A stretch of DNA of 64,000 nt from Nonomuraea fuscirosea (GTDB lineage Bacteria; Actinomycetota; Actinomycetes; Streptosporangiales; Streptosporangiaceae): positions 1 to 64,000 of the forward strand of contig NZ_PVNG01000019.1 in the NCBI RefSeq assembly GCF_003001935.1, written 5' to 3'. The notes under the pieces were generated by a model. The model had not been told where the DNA came from. It worked only from the letters and a program-made list of their open reading frames with translations, and did no database searches. How positions within the stretch are numbered: position 1 is the stretch's first letter; each line of letters starts with the position of its first letter. Below are positions 46,654 to 55,441 of this stretch, one piece after another. The position numbers and the translations under genes were made by a program.

Positions 46654-46843
46654 GCCGGGCACGCGCGGACTGCCGCGACCTGCCCAGCGCGTCACCGATC
46701 TGCTCCCATGATCGTCCCTGTCGCCGGGCGTGGGTGCCGGCTGCGGTCTTCACCTGTTCGGCCAGTGGGTGCAGCACTCCCACGGCTCGCAGGCCGAGGG
46801 CCGGGCCGTGTGCTTCGATGCGCTGCGTCAGGTCTTCGACCAT
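46643..46843 (-). CDS. Small HTH regulator upstream of Clp_N
   Basis: 66 residues from ATG 46843: DLTQRIEAHGPALGLRAVGV, EQVKTAAGTHARRQGRSWEQ, IGDALGRSRQSARARHGK. The C-terminal helix-turn-helix (RSWEQIGDALGRSRQSARARH) resembles the small HTH proteins often encoded with Clp_N proteins in actinobacteria. It overlaps Clp_N, and its ATG lies within the large inverted repeat at 46842-46896, so it probably controls its own operon and the divergent DUF998 gene. Confidence 0.8.
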   Translation of the reverse strand: MVEDLTQRIEAHGPALGLRAVGVLHPLAEQVKTAAGTHARRQGRSWEQIGDALGRSRQSARARHGK

Positions 46844-46896
46844 GTCTGTCAGTTTGTCTTGACACGACCCATCTGTCAAGTGAAACTGACAGACAT
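46842..46896. promoter_or_regulatory. Nested inverted repeats at the HTH-Clp_N / DUF998 promoter
   Basis: Outer arms ATGTCTGTCAGTTT (46842-46855) and AAACTGACAGACAT (46883-46896) are perfect 14-bp complements. Inner arms CTTGACA (46858-46864) and TGTCAAG (46874-46880) are also perfect. The inner arms give a TTGACA -35-like box in each direction. Symmetrical binding by the small HTH protein at a shared promoter is the likely use. Confidence 0.75.
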
Positions 46897-46927
46897 CGCG
46901 CCATCGTCGGCTTCCTGGAGGCACGTC

Positions 46928-47620
46928 ATGCTCAAACAGATCGGTTTGCGGTGCGGTGTGGTCGCCGGACCGCTGTTCATGCTCGTTCTCCTCATCCAGG
47001 GAGCCGTCCGCGACGGCTATGACCCGATCCGCCATGCGGGCAGTTCTCTGGAACTGGGCAGCAGGCTCGGCTGGATACAGCAGGCCAATTTCCTTCTGGC
47101 CGGGGTGCTCGTGATCGTCTTCGCGCTGGCCCTGCCTGGCGCGCTGCGAGAGCACGGCCGGCAGCCGGCCTTGGGGCCGCTGCTCGTCGCCCTGTGGGGA
47201 GCGGGGCTCATCGGGGCGGGCGTCTTCCTGGACGATCCGGTCAGCGGCTATCCGCCGGGGACCCCGGCACTCACCGTGCCCCCCACCCTCCACGGCGACC
47301 TGCACGGCAAGATCTCCCTCGTCGGGTTCCTGGCGCTGGCCGTCGCCTGCTTCGTGTTCACTCGGCGCTTCGCGGGGTGGGGCGAAGGCCGATGGGCACT
47401 GTATTCGGCACTCAGCGGAATCCTGTTCTCCATCGGGTTCGTCTTGTTCGTCGCGGCATCTCTCCAGGTGAACGGTCTGGTCGAAGTCGGCGGCCTGATC
47501 CAGCGCCTGACGGTCGGCATCGGCTGGCTCTGGCTGACACTGCTGGCGATCCACCTCATCCGGATGCCCGGCGGCCTCCTGCGTGTGGGAGGGAACCGGG
47601 CCGCACGTCGGCAACCCTGA
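46928..47620 (+). CDS. DUF998-family membrane protein
   Basis: 230 residues with six membrane helices: GLRCGVVAGPLFMLVLLIQG, IQQANFLLAGVLVIVFALAL, LGPLLVALWGAGLIGAGVFL, KISLVGFLALAVACFVFTRR, ILFSIGFVLFVAASLQV and RLTVGIGWLWLTLLAIHLI. DUF998 proteins are multi-pass membrane proteins without assigned function. Divergent from the HTH/Clp_N operon, and probably controlled through the same palindrome. Confidence 0.88.
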   Translation: MLKQIGLRCGVVAGPLFMLVLLIQGAVRDGYDPIRHAGSSLELGSRLGWIQQANFLLAGVLVIVFALALPGALREHGRQPALGPLLVALWGAGLIGAGVFLDDPVSGYPPGTPALTVPPTLHGDLHGKISLVGFLALAVACFVFTRRFAGWGEGRWALYSALSGILFSIGFVLFVAASLQVNGLVEVGGLIQRLTVGIGWLWLTLLAIHLIRMPGGLLRVGGNRAARRQP

Positions 47621-47669
47621 GCGGGGGGTTCAGATGCCGAAGTGGCTGACCTACCGGTAGTTCGGCGGT

Positions 47670-47892
47670 CTACTCCGTCAGAGGGACGGAGGTGAGGTTC
47701 TCCGCAGCGGTGTAGGCGAAGCGGTCGAACGGCCCGATCTGGTCGAAGAACCGCGCGAGGTCCTCGGGGGAGGAGGCGTCGACAGTGAGGCCGGCGGCGT
47801 TGTCGGGGAGTTCGGCGAGGGCGTGTTCGACCGATGCTGGGCGGCGGGAGCCGATGACGACCCTCGCGCCGGTGGCGGCACTCCTCTGGCCA
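47670..47892 (-). pseudogene. Short-chain dehydrogenase fragment
   Basis: The minus strand reads ATGARVVIGSRRPASVEHAL, AELPDNAAGLTVDASSPEDL, ARFFDQIGPFDRFAYTAAEN, LTSVPLTE and a stop. This is the end of the Rossmann beta-alpha unit and the NAG-equivalent region of an SDR enzyme. The start (GxxxGIG) and the YxxxK catalytic part are missing. Remnant between DUF998 and the response regulator. Confidence 0.65.
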
Positions 47893-47954
47893 GCGCTGAT
47901 GTTGTGCGAAACCGATCATTCATGAGACACCCTGCAGCCACAGTCCGTCTCTCG

Positions 47955-48626
47955 TCATCCGGTGCCGCCGGGAGAGGCCAGGCCGGTCTCGTAGGCGACC
48001 ACCACGGCTTGGACACGATCGCGCAGGCCGAGCTTGGACAGGATGCTGGCGACGTGTGTCTTCACCGTGGCCACGCTGAGCGACAACTGGCCGGCGAGTT
48101 CGGCGTTGCTCAGGCCGGTGGCGAGCAGACGCAGCACGTCCAGCTCCCGAGGCGTCAGGGCCGACAAGTCGCGGTGGAGGGTGGGCTTCACGTTGTCGCG
48201 GCGGGCGAAACGCTCGACCAGGCGGCGGGTGATGGTGGGCGCGAGCAGAGCGTCGCCGGAGCGCACCAGACGTACCGCGGCCACCAGGTGCTCGGGTGAG
48301 ACGTCCTTGAGCAGGAACCCGCTCGCGCCCGCGGTGAGCGCAGCGTAGACGTAGTGGTCGAGGTCATAGGTGGTCAGGATCAGCACGCGGGTGTCCTCAT
48401 CGCCGCCCGTGAGGATCCGCCGGGTGGCTTCGAGGCCGTCCATCTGCGGCATCCGGATGTCCATGAGCACGACGTCGGGCCTGGTCCGGCGGACCGCGGC
48501 GACGGCTTCGTCCCCGTTGGCGGCCTCGGCCGCCACGTCGATGCCGTTGGCGGTGAGGATCATGCGGAATCCCGTACGGACCAGTGCCTGGTCGTCGGCG
48601 ATGACGGCGCGCAAGGGCTCGGTCAT
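47955..48626 (-). CDS. NarL/LuxR-family response regulator
   Basis: 223 residues. Receiver domain with phosphorylatable Asp56 in VVLMDIRMP, the DD pair at 11-12, Thr in LILTTYD and Lys in GFLLKDVSP. C-terminal LuxR HTH: LTPRELDVLRLLATGLSNAE, LAGQLSLSVATVKTHVASIL. ATG 48626 overlaps the kinase stop by 4 nt. With its kinase it most likely regulates the divergent ABC operon at 50254. Confidence 0.94.
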   Translation of the reverse strand: MTEPLRAVIADDQALVRTGFRMILTANGIDVAAEAANGDEAVAAVRRTRPDVVLMDIRMPQMDGLEATRRILTGGDEDTRVLILTTYDLDHYVYAALTAGASGFLLKDVSPEHLVAAVRLVRSGDALLAPTITRRLVERFARRDNVKPTLHRDLSALTPRELDVLRLLATGLSNAELAGQLSLSVATVKTHVASILSKLGLRDRVQAVVVAYETGLASPGGTG

Positions 48627-50014
48627 GCGGTCCTCCACGGGAGGCGGGCCTTGATCCGGAATCCGCCCTCGGCCGTCCGTCCGGCGTCGAGGGTTCCGCC
48701 GTAGACGGCGAGCCGCTCACGCAACCCGAGCAGCCCCCTCCCTCCACCGGTCCGGGGCTCGGCTCTGCGTGTACCGCCGGTGTCGGCCACCTCGATCTCC
48801 AGCCAGTCGCCGCCATGGCCGATCTTCACGGACGCGGCAGCCCCGGGCGCGTGCTTGATCGTGTTGGTGAGGGCTTCCTGTACGACGCGGTAGGCGGCGA
48901 GGTCGATCCCGGGGGGCAGCGGCCCGGGCGGCGACACCGCGACGTCCACCGGCACTCCAGCGGCGCGGACCCGTTCCACCAGAGCGTCGAGCTGGTCGAG
49001 CCCGGGTTGGGGTTCGAGCCCGTCGGCAGGCCCGTCGAGGCGTTCGCCGCCCGGGCCGGCCAGGAGGCCCATGACATGGCGCAGCTCGGCCATGGCGGCC
49101 CGGCCGCCGGACTCGATGGCGAGCAGCGCCTGTTTCGACTGTTCCGGCTCCGCGTCCATCACGCTGCGGGCGGCGCCGGCCTGGATCACCATCACATTGA
49201 CATTGTGGGTCACCACATCGTGGAGTTCGGCGGCGATCCGGGAGCGTTCCTCCGCGACGGCCCGGCGCATGGCGTCCGCCTGCTCCTGTCGCATCTCGGC
49301 GAGCCGGCGCCGCCAGAAGCGGACGAAGTTTCCGAGCACGCCGGCGCTCAGCAGGGCAAAGAACGGGCCCATCCAGCCGGGCAGCGCGGGCGCGATGTCC
49401 CCGAAACCGGCGCCGAGAAGCCCGCCCGCGAGCAGCAGGCCACCCATCGCCAGGACCCGGTTGCGGCTGTGGACGATGGCACCGTACGCGGCGATCGTGC
49501 ACGTCAGGACGGTGATCCAAGTCGCGTCCGCGTGTGTGGCGCGCGCCGCCACCAGCACCACCCAGAAGACGATGAGCGGGTACCGGCGCCTCACTGCCAG
49601 CGGCAACGCCGTCAGCGCCACGAGGAATGCGGGCGCCTCGTGGGATGGAAGCTGGACAAGGGGATGACCGAAGAGCTCTGACGGGCTCTGGGGCAGGACG
49701 CGGGGAGATGGTGGGGGGCCGGCCCGGAGCCGCAGGCTCTCGATCACTCCGGGCTGCTGTGCTGCGGCGCCGATCGCCGGATACTGCGCCGCAGCGGTCA
49801 CCGCGAGGACCGTCAGGGCGATCGCGACCACCACATCTGCGGCGAGCGCCCGGCGGGACAGTCGCGGAGTTCCGTCGCTGCTCCGCTCGGGAGTGTCCCG
49901 GGCCGAATCGTCCTCGTTCAACCGGCTGTACAGGTCGAGCACACACCGCCACCACGGCCGTCGTTCACTGGTCTCCACCGGCACATTGTCACGCCTGCCC
50001 CGTCCATCCCACAT
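48623..50014 (-). CDS. Sensor histidine kinase (HisKA_3 type)
   Basis: 463 residues from 50014; a GTG ten codons in (49984) is an alternative start. Five or so N-terminal membrane helices (ALAADVVVAIALTVLAVTAA, LIVFWVVLVAARATHADATW, GGLLLAGGLLGAGFGDIAPA). Then the HisKA_3 dimerisation helix with the phosphoacceptor His in RIAAELHDVVTHNVNVM, the N-box region VVQEALTNTIKHAPGAAASV and G boxes (EVADTGGTRRAEPRTGGGRG LLGLRERLAVYGG). DesK/NarX-like class typical of actinobacterial systems with an adjacent ABC transporter. Confidence 0.92.
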   Translation of the reverse strand: MWDGRGRRDNVPVETSERRPWWRCVLDLYSRLNEDDSARDTPERSSDGTPRLSRRALAADVVVAIALTVLAVTAAAQYPAIGAAAQQPGVIESLRLRAGPPPSPRVLPQSPSELFGHPLVQLPSHEAPAFLVALTALPLAVRRRYPLIVFWVVLVAARATHADATWITVLTCTIAAYGAIVHSRNRVLAMGGLLLAGGLLGAGFGDIAPALPGWMGPFFALLSAGVLGNFVRFWRRRLAEMRQEQADAMRRAVAEERSRIAAELHDVVTHNVNVMVIQAGAARSVMDAEPEQSKQALLAIESGGRAAMAELRHVMGLLAGPGGERLDGPADGLEPQPGLDQLDALVERVRAAGVPVDVAVSPPGPLPPGIDLAAYRVVQEALTNTIKHAPGAAASVKIGHGGDWLEIEVADTGGTRRAEPRTGGGRGLLGLRERLAVYGGTLDAGRTAEGGFRIKARLPWRTA

Positions 50015-50253
50015 CGGCCGTCGTGACGGCGCTGCAGGCTCTTCAGGACTAGGTCGCGGGGATGACCTGCCGGTCCCTCGTTCTCAAGCACTGGGTGATC
50101 TCGGCAGCACGGCCGAAGCGCACAGGCAGGAGCGGCGCCTAGCTTCGTTCCCGGCACCAGGCCGCGGTGCAGCCGCGGCCCCGGATGGCGGCCTCGACGA
50201 TCGAGGCGCTGTTCATGACCATCCTTTCCAACCGCTGCTCAGGAGGACATAGC

Positions 50254-51144
50254 GTGACTTCCGTCCTGCAGGCCCAGGCGCTGGGCAAGAAGTACGGCAG
50301 CCGCTGGGCGCTGCGCGAGTGCACCATCGACATCCCCGCCGGCCACATCGTGGGGCTGGTGGGTCCCAACGGAGCCGGCAAGTCCACCCTGCTGAAGCTG
50401 GCCGGCGGCCAGCTCGAACCGACCGCGGGCGGGATCTCCGTGCTCGGCGGCCGGCCGGGCAGCACGCCCGCGCAGCTGGCCAAGGTCGGGTTCGTCGCCC
50501 AGGACACCCCGGTCTACGCGAGCCTGACCGTGGCCGAACATCTGCGGCTGGGAGCCCGGCTCAACCCCCGCTGGGACGGGGCCATGGCGCGTGAACGCAT
50601 CGCGCGGCTCGGTCTCGTCCCAGCGCATCGGGCGGGTAAGCTGTCGGGCGGCCAGCGCGCCCAGCTCACCCTCACCCTGGGCCTGGCCAAACGCCCCGAC
50701 CTGCTGATCCTGGACGAGCCCGCGGCCGCCCTCGACCCGCTGGCCCGTCACGAGTTCCTGCAGCACCTGATGGAGGCCGCCGCCGAGCGCAAGCTGAGCG
50801 TGGTGCTCTCCTCCCACCTGGTCTCCGACCTGGAACGGGTCTGCGACTACCTCGTCGTGCTGGTCGACTCCCGCGTCCAGATCGCCGGCAGGACCGACCA
50901 TCTGCTGGCCACCCATTACCGGCTCACCGGCCCGCGCCGCGATCCCGGCAGGCTGCCCGCCGGCCAGTACGTGGTCTCGGCCCGGCACACCGACCGGCAG
51001 AGCACGTTCGTGGTCCGTGCCGGTGACCCGATGCACGACCCCGCCTGGACGGTCAGCCGGATCAGCCTGGAAGACCTCGTGCTGGCCTACATGGACCGGC
51101 GCACCGCTGAGCACCGGCGGGTCACTCAAGAGGTGCAGGGATGA
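50254..51144 (+). CDS. ABC transporter ATP-binding protein
   Basis: 296 residues from GTG 50254, 7 bp after AGGAGG. Walker A GPNGAGKSTLLKLAGG, Q-loop GFVAQDTPVY, signature AGKLSGGQRAQ, Walker B DLLILDEPAAALDPLA, switch His VVLSSHLVSDLERV. The last 80 residues are an accessory domain. It pairs with the permease (4-nt overlap). Divergent from the TCS, which suggests induction by an envelope stress or antibiotic. Confidence 0.94.
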   Translation: MTSVLQAQALGKKYGSRWALRECTIDIPAGHIVGLVGPNGAGKSTLLKLAGGQLEPTAGGISVLGGRPGSTPAQLAKVGFVAQDTPVYASLTVAEHLRLGARLNPRWDGAMARERIARLGLVPAHRAGKLSGGQRAQLTLTLGLAKRPDLLILDEPAAALDPLARHEFLQHLMEAAAERKLSVVLSSHLVSDLERVCDYLVVLVDSRVQIAGRTDHLLATHYRLTGPRRDPGRLPAGQYVVSARHTDRQSTFVVRAGDPMHDPAWTVSRISLEDLVLAYMDRRTAEHRRVTQEVQG

Positions 51145-52214
51145 TCTGGCTGACCTGGCGCCAGTTCCGCGGCTCGGCCGCGATGACGGCCGCCGTGCTC
51201 CTCGTCCTCGGTATCGCGCTGGCCGTGACCGGCCCGGGTCTGGCCTCCCGTTACGCCGCCGGGATCGCCGACTGCACCCCGAACGACACCTGCACCGACT
51301 TCTTCGACCGGTTCTTCGGCGAGTACCAGATCCCCTTCCTGGCCCTCACCCTCGTCGTGCTGATCCTGCCGGCGTTGGCCGGGCTGTTCTGGGGTGCTCC
51401 GCTGGTCACCCGTGAGCTGGAGGCGGGTACGCACCTGCTGGTGTGGAATCAGAGCATCACTCGTGCCCGCTGGCTGGCGGTCAAGCTCGGGCTCATCGGC
51501 CTGGTCGCCATGGCCTCCGCCGGGGTGTGCGCTCTTGCGGTGACCTGGTGGTCCGACCCCCTGGACAAGTCGGCCGTTCCGGAAATGGCGCGCATGGCTC
51601 CTGTGGTGTTCGGCGCGCGCGGCATCACGCCGATGGGGTACGCGGTCTTCGCCTTCGTCCTGGGCGTGACCCTGGGCGTGCTGGTGCGCCGCACCCTGCC
51701 CGCCATGGCTGTCACCCTGGTCGCCTTCGCCGCGATTCAGCTCGCCATGCCGCTGCTGGTCCGGCCCTACCTGATGCCGCCGGTCACGTCGACGTTCGAG
51801 CTCGGCCGGACGAACGTGGAAGGCATGGTGCCGCAAGACCGGCAGGGCGGAGCCATGCAAGTCTTCCTGAGCACGTCGGCGGTGCCTGGTCATGCGGGAG
51901 CCTGGGTCCTGTCCAGCGACCTGGTCGATCCGTCCGGACGCGTCGTCGGCGGCGATCGAGCCTCGGGGCCGTCCTCGACGATCGCGCGGTCCGTCCCGGT
52001 CTCCACGACGTCGGGACCCTGCGCGCCCAGGGCAGGACTGGGCACCGACGCGTGTACAGCCGAGATCAACCGGCTCGGCTACCGGCAGCAGGCGACCTAC
52101 CAGCCGCTGGAGCGGTTCTGGACCTTCCAAGGGATCGAGACCGGAACCTACGCCCTGCTCACGCTCGCCCTCACCTGGCTCTGCTTCCGGCGGATACGGA
52201 CAGGCCTGTCATGA
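51141..52214 (+). CDS. ABC transporter permease (ABC-2-like)
   Basis: 357 residues: N-terminal MIWLTWRQFRGSAAMTAAVL, a characteristic opening of actinobacterial permeases of this class, an external Cys pair (IADCTPNDTCTDFF), PFLALTLVVLILPALAGLFW, VTRELEAGTHLLVWNQSITR ARWL, APVVFGARGITPMGYAVFAF, and a C-terminal helix LLTLALTWLCFRRIRTG. About six membrane helices with a large extracellular domain between the last two. ATGA overlaps on both sides (ATPase and protease). Confidence 0.88.
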   Translation: MIWLTWRQFRGSAAMTAAVLLVLGIALAVTGPGLASRYAAGIADCTPNDTCTDFFDRFFGEYQIPFLALTLVVLILPALAGLFWGAPLVTRELEAGTHLLVWNQSITRARWLAVKLGLIGLVAMASAGVCALAVTWWSDPLDKSAVPEMARMAPVVFGARGITPMGYAVFAFVLGVTLGVLVRRTLPAMAVTLVAFAAIQLAMPLLVRPYLMPPVTSTFELGRTNVEGMVPQDRQGGAMQVFLSTSAVPGHAGAWVLSSDLVDPSGRVVGGDRASGPSSTIARSVPVSTTSGPCAPRAGLGTDACTAEINRLGYRQQATYQPLERFWTFQGIETGTYALLTLALTWLCFRRIRTGLS

Positions 52215-53656
52215 CCGCCTTCACGGCAGGCGTCAGGACCGCGACCGCCGCCCTCGCCCTCCTCCTGACGCCCCTGCTGATGACGGCCTGCACCGCGCCG
52301 GCGCCGCCGCGCGGCGAGACGAGCACGGCGGCCGGTACGGTCTGCGCGCCGCCCCAGGGCGCCCCCGGCAAGGAGAGCGCCACCACGATCGACGTCATCG
52401 AGCAGGCGTACTCCTGCATCCTCGGCAACTACCACAGCGGCGCCACACTGGACGCCCGCTCCCTGCTGGCCGCCGGGTTCGCCGCCCTGACCCAGGAGCT
52501 CAACCGCAACGGACGCGACCTGCCCGAGGCGGCTGCGCCGGCGCTGAACGGCGACCGCAAAGCCGACTGGGCCGCCTTCGAAACCGTCTACCGGAAGATC
52601 ACCGATCAGGTGCCCGACCTGCGCGACAAGCTCGCCGTCGCCACCCTCGAAGCCATCGTGGCCGCCCTCGATCACCACGCCTCCTGGGCGCACGATGTCC
52701 AGCAGCCGCCGGACTACTATGACGGCGACGGCTACGGCCTGGGTCTCGAGGCGAACGTCAACGCTTCGCAGGCGGACGGCAACCTCGACGCCGCCGTACC
52801 GCCGCTGTTCGTCACCTCCGTCCAGGGCGGCGCGGCGCAGGCCGCCGGGCTGCGCCCCGGCGACGTCATCGAATCGATCAACGGCTCGGCGCCCTTCATC
52901 GACCACAAGGCCACCCCCGCGATCGCCGCCCTCTACCCGCAGTACCCGCAGGCGCGCCCGGTCCGGCTGCGGCTCCTGCGGCAGGGCAGCGGCCGCCGCT
53001 GGAGCGTGACGCTCAAGCCCGGCCTCTACCAGCGGGATCTGGCCGCCCTGCAGGTGGTGCGGTCGAAGCTGCTGGACGACGACATCGCCTACGTACGGGT
53101 GACCGGCTTCGTACCCGACTCCGCGGACCGGATCCTGCGGGCGATCTCCCGGCTGCGCCAGGGCCGGACACTGTCCGGCGTCGTGCTCGACCTGCGCGGC
53201 GCCAGCAGTAGCGGCGGCGGCTCCACGGAAGCGACCCGGCTGCTGAGCGCGTTCGCCCACGGCAAGGTCACCGCCTATCACTGCACCGCCGACGACACCT
53301 GCCAGAGCCTGCGCACCGACGACACCGTCGTACTGCTCGGCCTGCCGCTGGTGGTGCTCACCGACCGCGGCTGCGCCTCGGCGTGCGAGCACTTCGCCTC
53401 CGCGGTCAAGGACCTGAGGGCCGGCCTGCTGGTCGGCACACGAACTGCCGGCATGATCTCCGGGCCGGCGCAGCCGTACCTGCTCGCCGACAACACCATC
53501 CTGAGCCTTCCTGACAAACACCACCTGGGCCCGAACCGTGAGGTCGTCGACCAGATCGGCGTGCCGCCCGATCACCACGTGCCCCTGACCCCCGCAGACG
53601 CGGCCGCCGGGCACGACCCCGCCCTGGCCAAGGCCCTGACCCTGCTGCACAAGTGA
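52211..53656 (+). CDS. S41-family peptidase lipoprotein with PDZ domain
   Basis: 481 residues. Signal with lipobox LLMTACTA (Cys27), so the protein is a lipid-anchored extracellular protease. Helical N-terminal domain, PDZ domain (FVTSVQGGAAQAAGLRPGDV IESINGSAP), then the S41 core: VRVTGFVPDSADRILRAISR, GVVLDLRGASSSGGGSTEAT, LTDRGCASACEHFASAVKDL with the nucleophile Ser in ASAC. The Lys of Ctp-type enzymes (GKTFGKG) aligns with Met in GTRTAGMISG, so it is more tricorn/IRBP-like. Coupled to the permease by ATGA; substrate unknown, perhaps a peptide handled by the transporter. Confidence 0.88.
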   Translation: MTAFTAGVRTATAALALLLTPLLMTACTAPAPPRGETSTAAGTVCAPPQGAPGKESATTIDVIEQAYSCILGNYHSGATLDARSLLAAGFAALTQELNRNGRDLPEAAAPALNGDRKADWAAFETVYRKITDQVPDLRDKLAVATLEAIVAALDHHASWAHDVQQPPDYYDGDGYGLGLEANVNASQADGNLDAAVPPLFVTSVQGGAAQAAGLRPGDVIESINGSAPFIDHKATPAIAALYPQYPQARPVRLRLLRQGSGRRWSVTLKPGLYQRDLAALQVVRSKLLDDDIAYVRVTGFVPDSADRILRAISRLRQGRTLSGVVLDLRGASSSGGGSTEATRLLSAFAHGKVTAYHCTADDTCQSLRTDDTVVLLGLPLVVLTDRGCASACEHFASAVKDLRAGLLVGTRTAGMISGPAQPYLLADNTILSLPDKHHLGPNREVVDQIGVPPDHHVPLTPADAAAGHDPALAKALTLLHK

Positions 53657-53668
53657 AGGGACCTTCCG

Positions 53669-54823
53669 ATGAGACACCTCTTGGGAGTCGCCGCGGGGCT
53701 GGCCCTCCTCGCCGCGTCCGCCTGCTCCGCGCCCACCCCGCCCAGGGCCGCTGCCGTGTCACCCACGCCGGCCGGCCCTGCCACCCTGCCCGCCCCCACC
53801 GGCCCCCACCCAGTCGGCACCACCGTCCTCTACCTCAAGGACACCTCCCGCCCCGACCCCTGGAACCTCGACGCCAAGGCCAGGGAGCTCAAGGTCACCC
53901 TCTGGTACCCGGCCAAGCAGCGCGACGGGCAGCGCGCTCCGTATATGACGCCCAAGGAATCCGAGCTCCTCTTGAGAGGCACCGGAATCGCGAGTGCGCC
54001 GTACGACACGCTGAGCAAGACCCGGACGAACGCCATCAAGGACGCCGAGCCCGCAGGCAAGACACTACCGCTGGTGGTGCTCTCTCCCGGCTTCACCAAG
54101 CCGATGAGCACTCTCACCTCGCTGGCCGAGGATCTGGCCGGCCGCGGCTACGTCGTGGCCGGCATCGACCACACCTACGAAAGCTACGCCACCACCTTCC
54201 CCGACGGGCGCATCGCCGAATGCCTCGCCTGCGACAGCAACTCCGATCCTGGCTTCGGCGCCGGACTGGTTCAGGGCCGGGCCGCCGACGTCTCGTTCGT
54301 GCTCGACCAACTGCCCTCGAAGTGGGACGGTTCCAGCCGGATCGACCGCTCCCGCATCGCCATGGCCGGCCAGTCGATCGGCGGGTCCAGCGCCATGGCG
54401 ACCATGCTCGAAGACCCCCGCGTGCGGGCCGGAATCGACATCGACGGCACCGCCTACGCCCGGATCCCCAAGAGCGGCTTCTCCCGGCCGTTCATGTTCC
54501 TGGGCTCGGCGCAGCACATCTCCGGAGGCTCCGCCCCCACGTGGGACCGCGACTGGAGACTGCTCACCGGCTGGAAACGCTGGATCGTACTGTCGGGCAC
54601 CGAACATCAGTCCTTCACTGACACCCCGCTGCTGGCGGACGCCCTCGGCATCACACCTACCGCTGGCGTCCTGCCCGCGGCGCGCGCCGCCGAGCTCACC
54701 CGCACCTACGTGGCGGCCTTCCTCGACCAGCACCTGAAGTCCCAGCGGCAGTCCCTGCTGGACAAACCGTCCTCGCGCTACCCCGAGGCCAAGTTCTGCC
54801 CCGCCACCTGCGCTCCATCCTGA
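53669..54823 (+). CDS. Alpha/beta hydrolase lipoprotein, PAF-acetylhydrolase-like
   Basis: 384 residues. Lipobox LLAASACSAP with Cys19. LKVTLWYPAKQRDGQRAPYM, LPLVVLSPGFTKPMSTLTSL, AEDLAGRGYVVAGIDHTYES, nucleophile elbow IAMAGQSIGGSSAM, Asp region RAGIDIDGTAYA, and His in VLSGTEHQSFTDTPLL: the layout of PAF acetylhydrolase/dienelactone-hydrolase-like enzymes. Lipid-anchored outside the cell, 12 bp after the S41 protease in the same operon. It may cleave an ester or lipid linked to the transported compound. Confidence 0.9.
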   Translation: MRHLLGVAAGLALLAASACSAPTPPRAAAVSPTPAGPATLPAPTGPHPVGTTVLYLKDTSRPDPWNLDAKARELKVTLWYPAKQRDGQRAPYMTPKESELLLRGTGIASAPYDTLSKTRTNAIKDAEPAGKTLPLVVLSPGFTKPMSTLTSLAEDLAGRGYVVAGIDHTYESYATTFPDGRIAECLACDSNSDPGFGAGLVQGRAADVSFVLDQLPSKWDGSSRIDRSRIAMAGQSIGGSSAMATMLEDPRVRAGIDIDGTAYARIPKSGFSRPFMFLGSAQHISGGSAPTWDRDWRLLTGWKRWIVLSGTEHQSFTDTPLLADALGITPTAGVLPAARAAELTRTYVAAFLDQHLKSQRQSLLDKPSSRYPEAKFCPATCAPS

Positions 54824-55441
54824 GGCCCAGCCGTCCCTGAAGCCCTCAGGGGATCCTGAAGACGCCGAATGCCTTCCTGGCCCGGGTGCACCGCGCCGAG
54901 CCCGAGCCTCTGGAGTTGTTGCAGGTCTTCGCGGAGCGGGGTCTCGAATGGTGGAGAAGTGCCTCCACCCACCACGAGAACCGGCTCAGTTCGGATCTCC
55001 GGAAACTTTCGGGAAGATCCGCTAGATCGCTGATGCGAATTTCGGTGATCGGCTGCGGGCGTGACGAAGGGCGTCCATGGCCGGTTGGCCGCCTCGTCCG
55101 CCACCCCCATCGCCACCAAATCCGCCCCGCCCGCAACGCCCCACCGCATCCGTCATGATCTCCACCGCGTCCCGGTACACCTGCGGCAATACCCCACCGC
55201 CATACCTGGCCGCCACGGTGGCACCGTCACCACTCCACGCGGAACCGCCTGCGGGGCCACCGCGTCAGCGGCCTCAACCCCGTCGAGCTGGTCGTCAGCA
55301 GTCCGCCGGCCAGCCACCGTACCGGCACCGGTGGCGGCGGGGAACCTACGCCGCGTCAACCGTCAGGGGAATGTGGCTCGTGCTTCCGGGATGGTTGTAC
55401 GGCACCGCCGGTGTCGGCCGAATGTCAGCCGCTCGCCGGGA
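54824..55441. other. 618-bp gap between two convergent operons
   Basis: CCCTGA-AGCCC-TCAGGG just after the lipoprotein gene is a weak hairpin that may terminate the ABC operon. Beyond that, I see open frames on both strands but no domain, signal or ribosome-binding site that would support a gene. Confidence 0.4.

Noticed and set aside
54778..55360. Minus-strand ORFs in the gap between the PAF-AH-like gene and the MMPL gene
   Set aside because: No domain or ribosome-binding site, and Gly/Arg-rich low-complexity translation.
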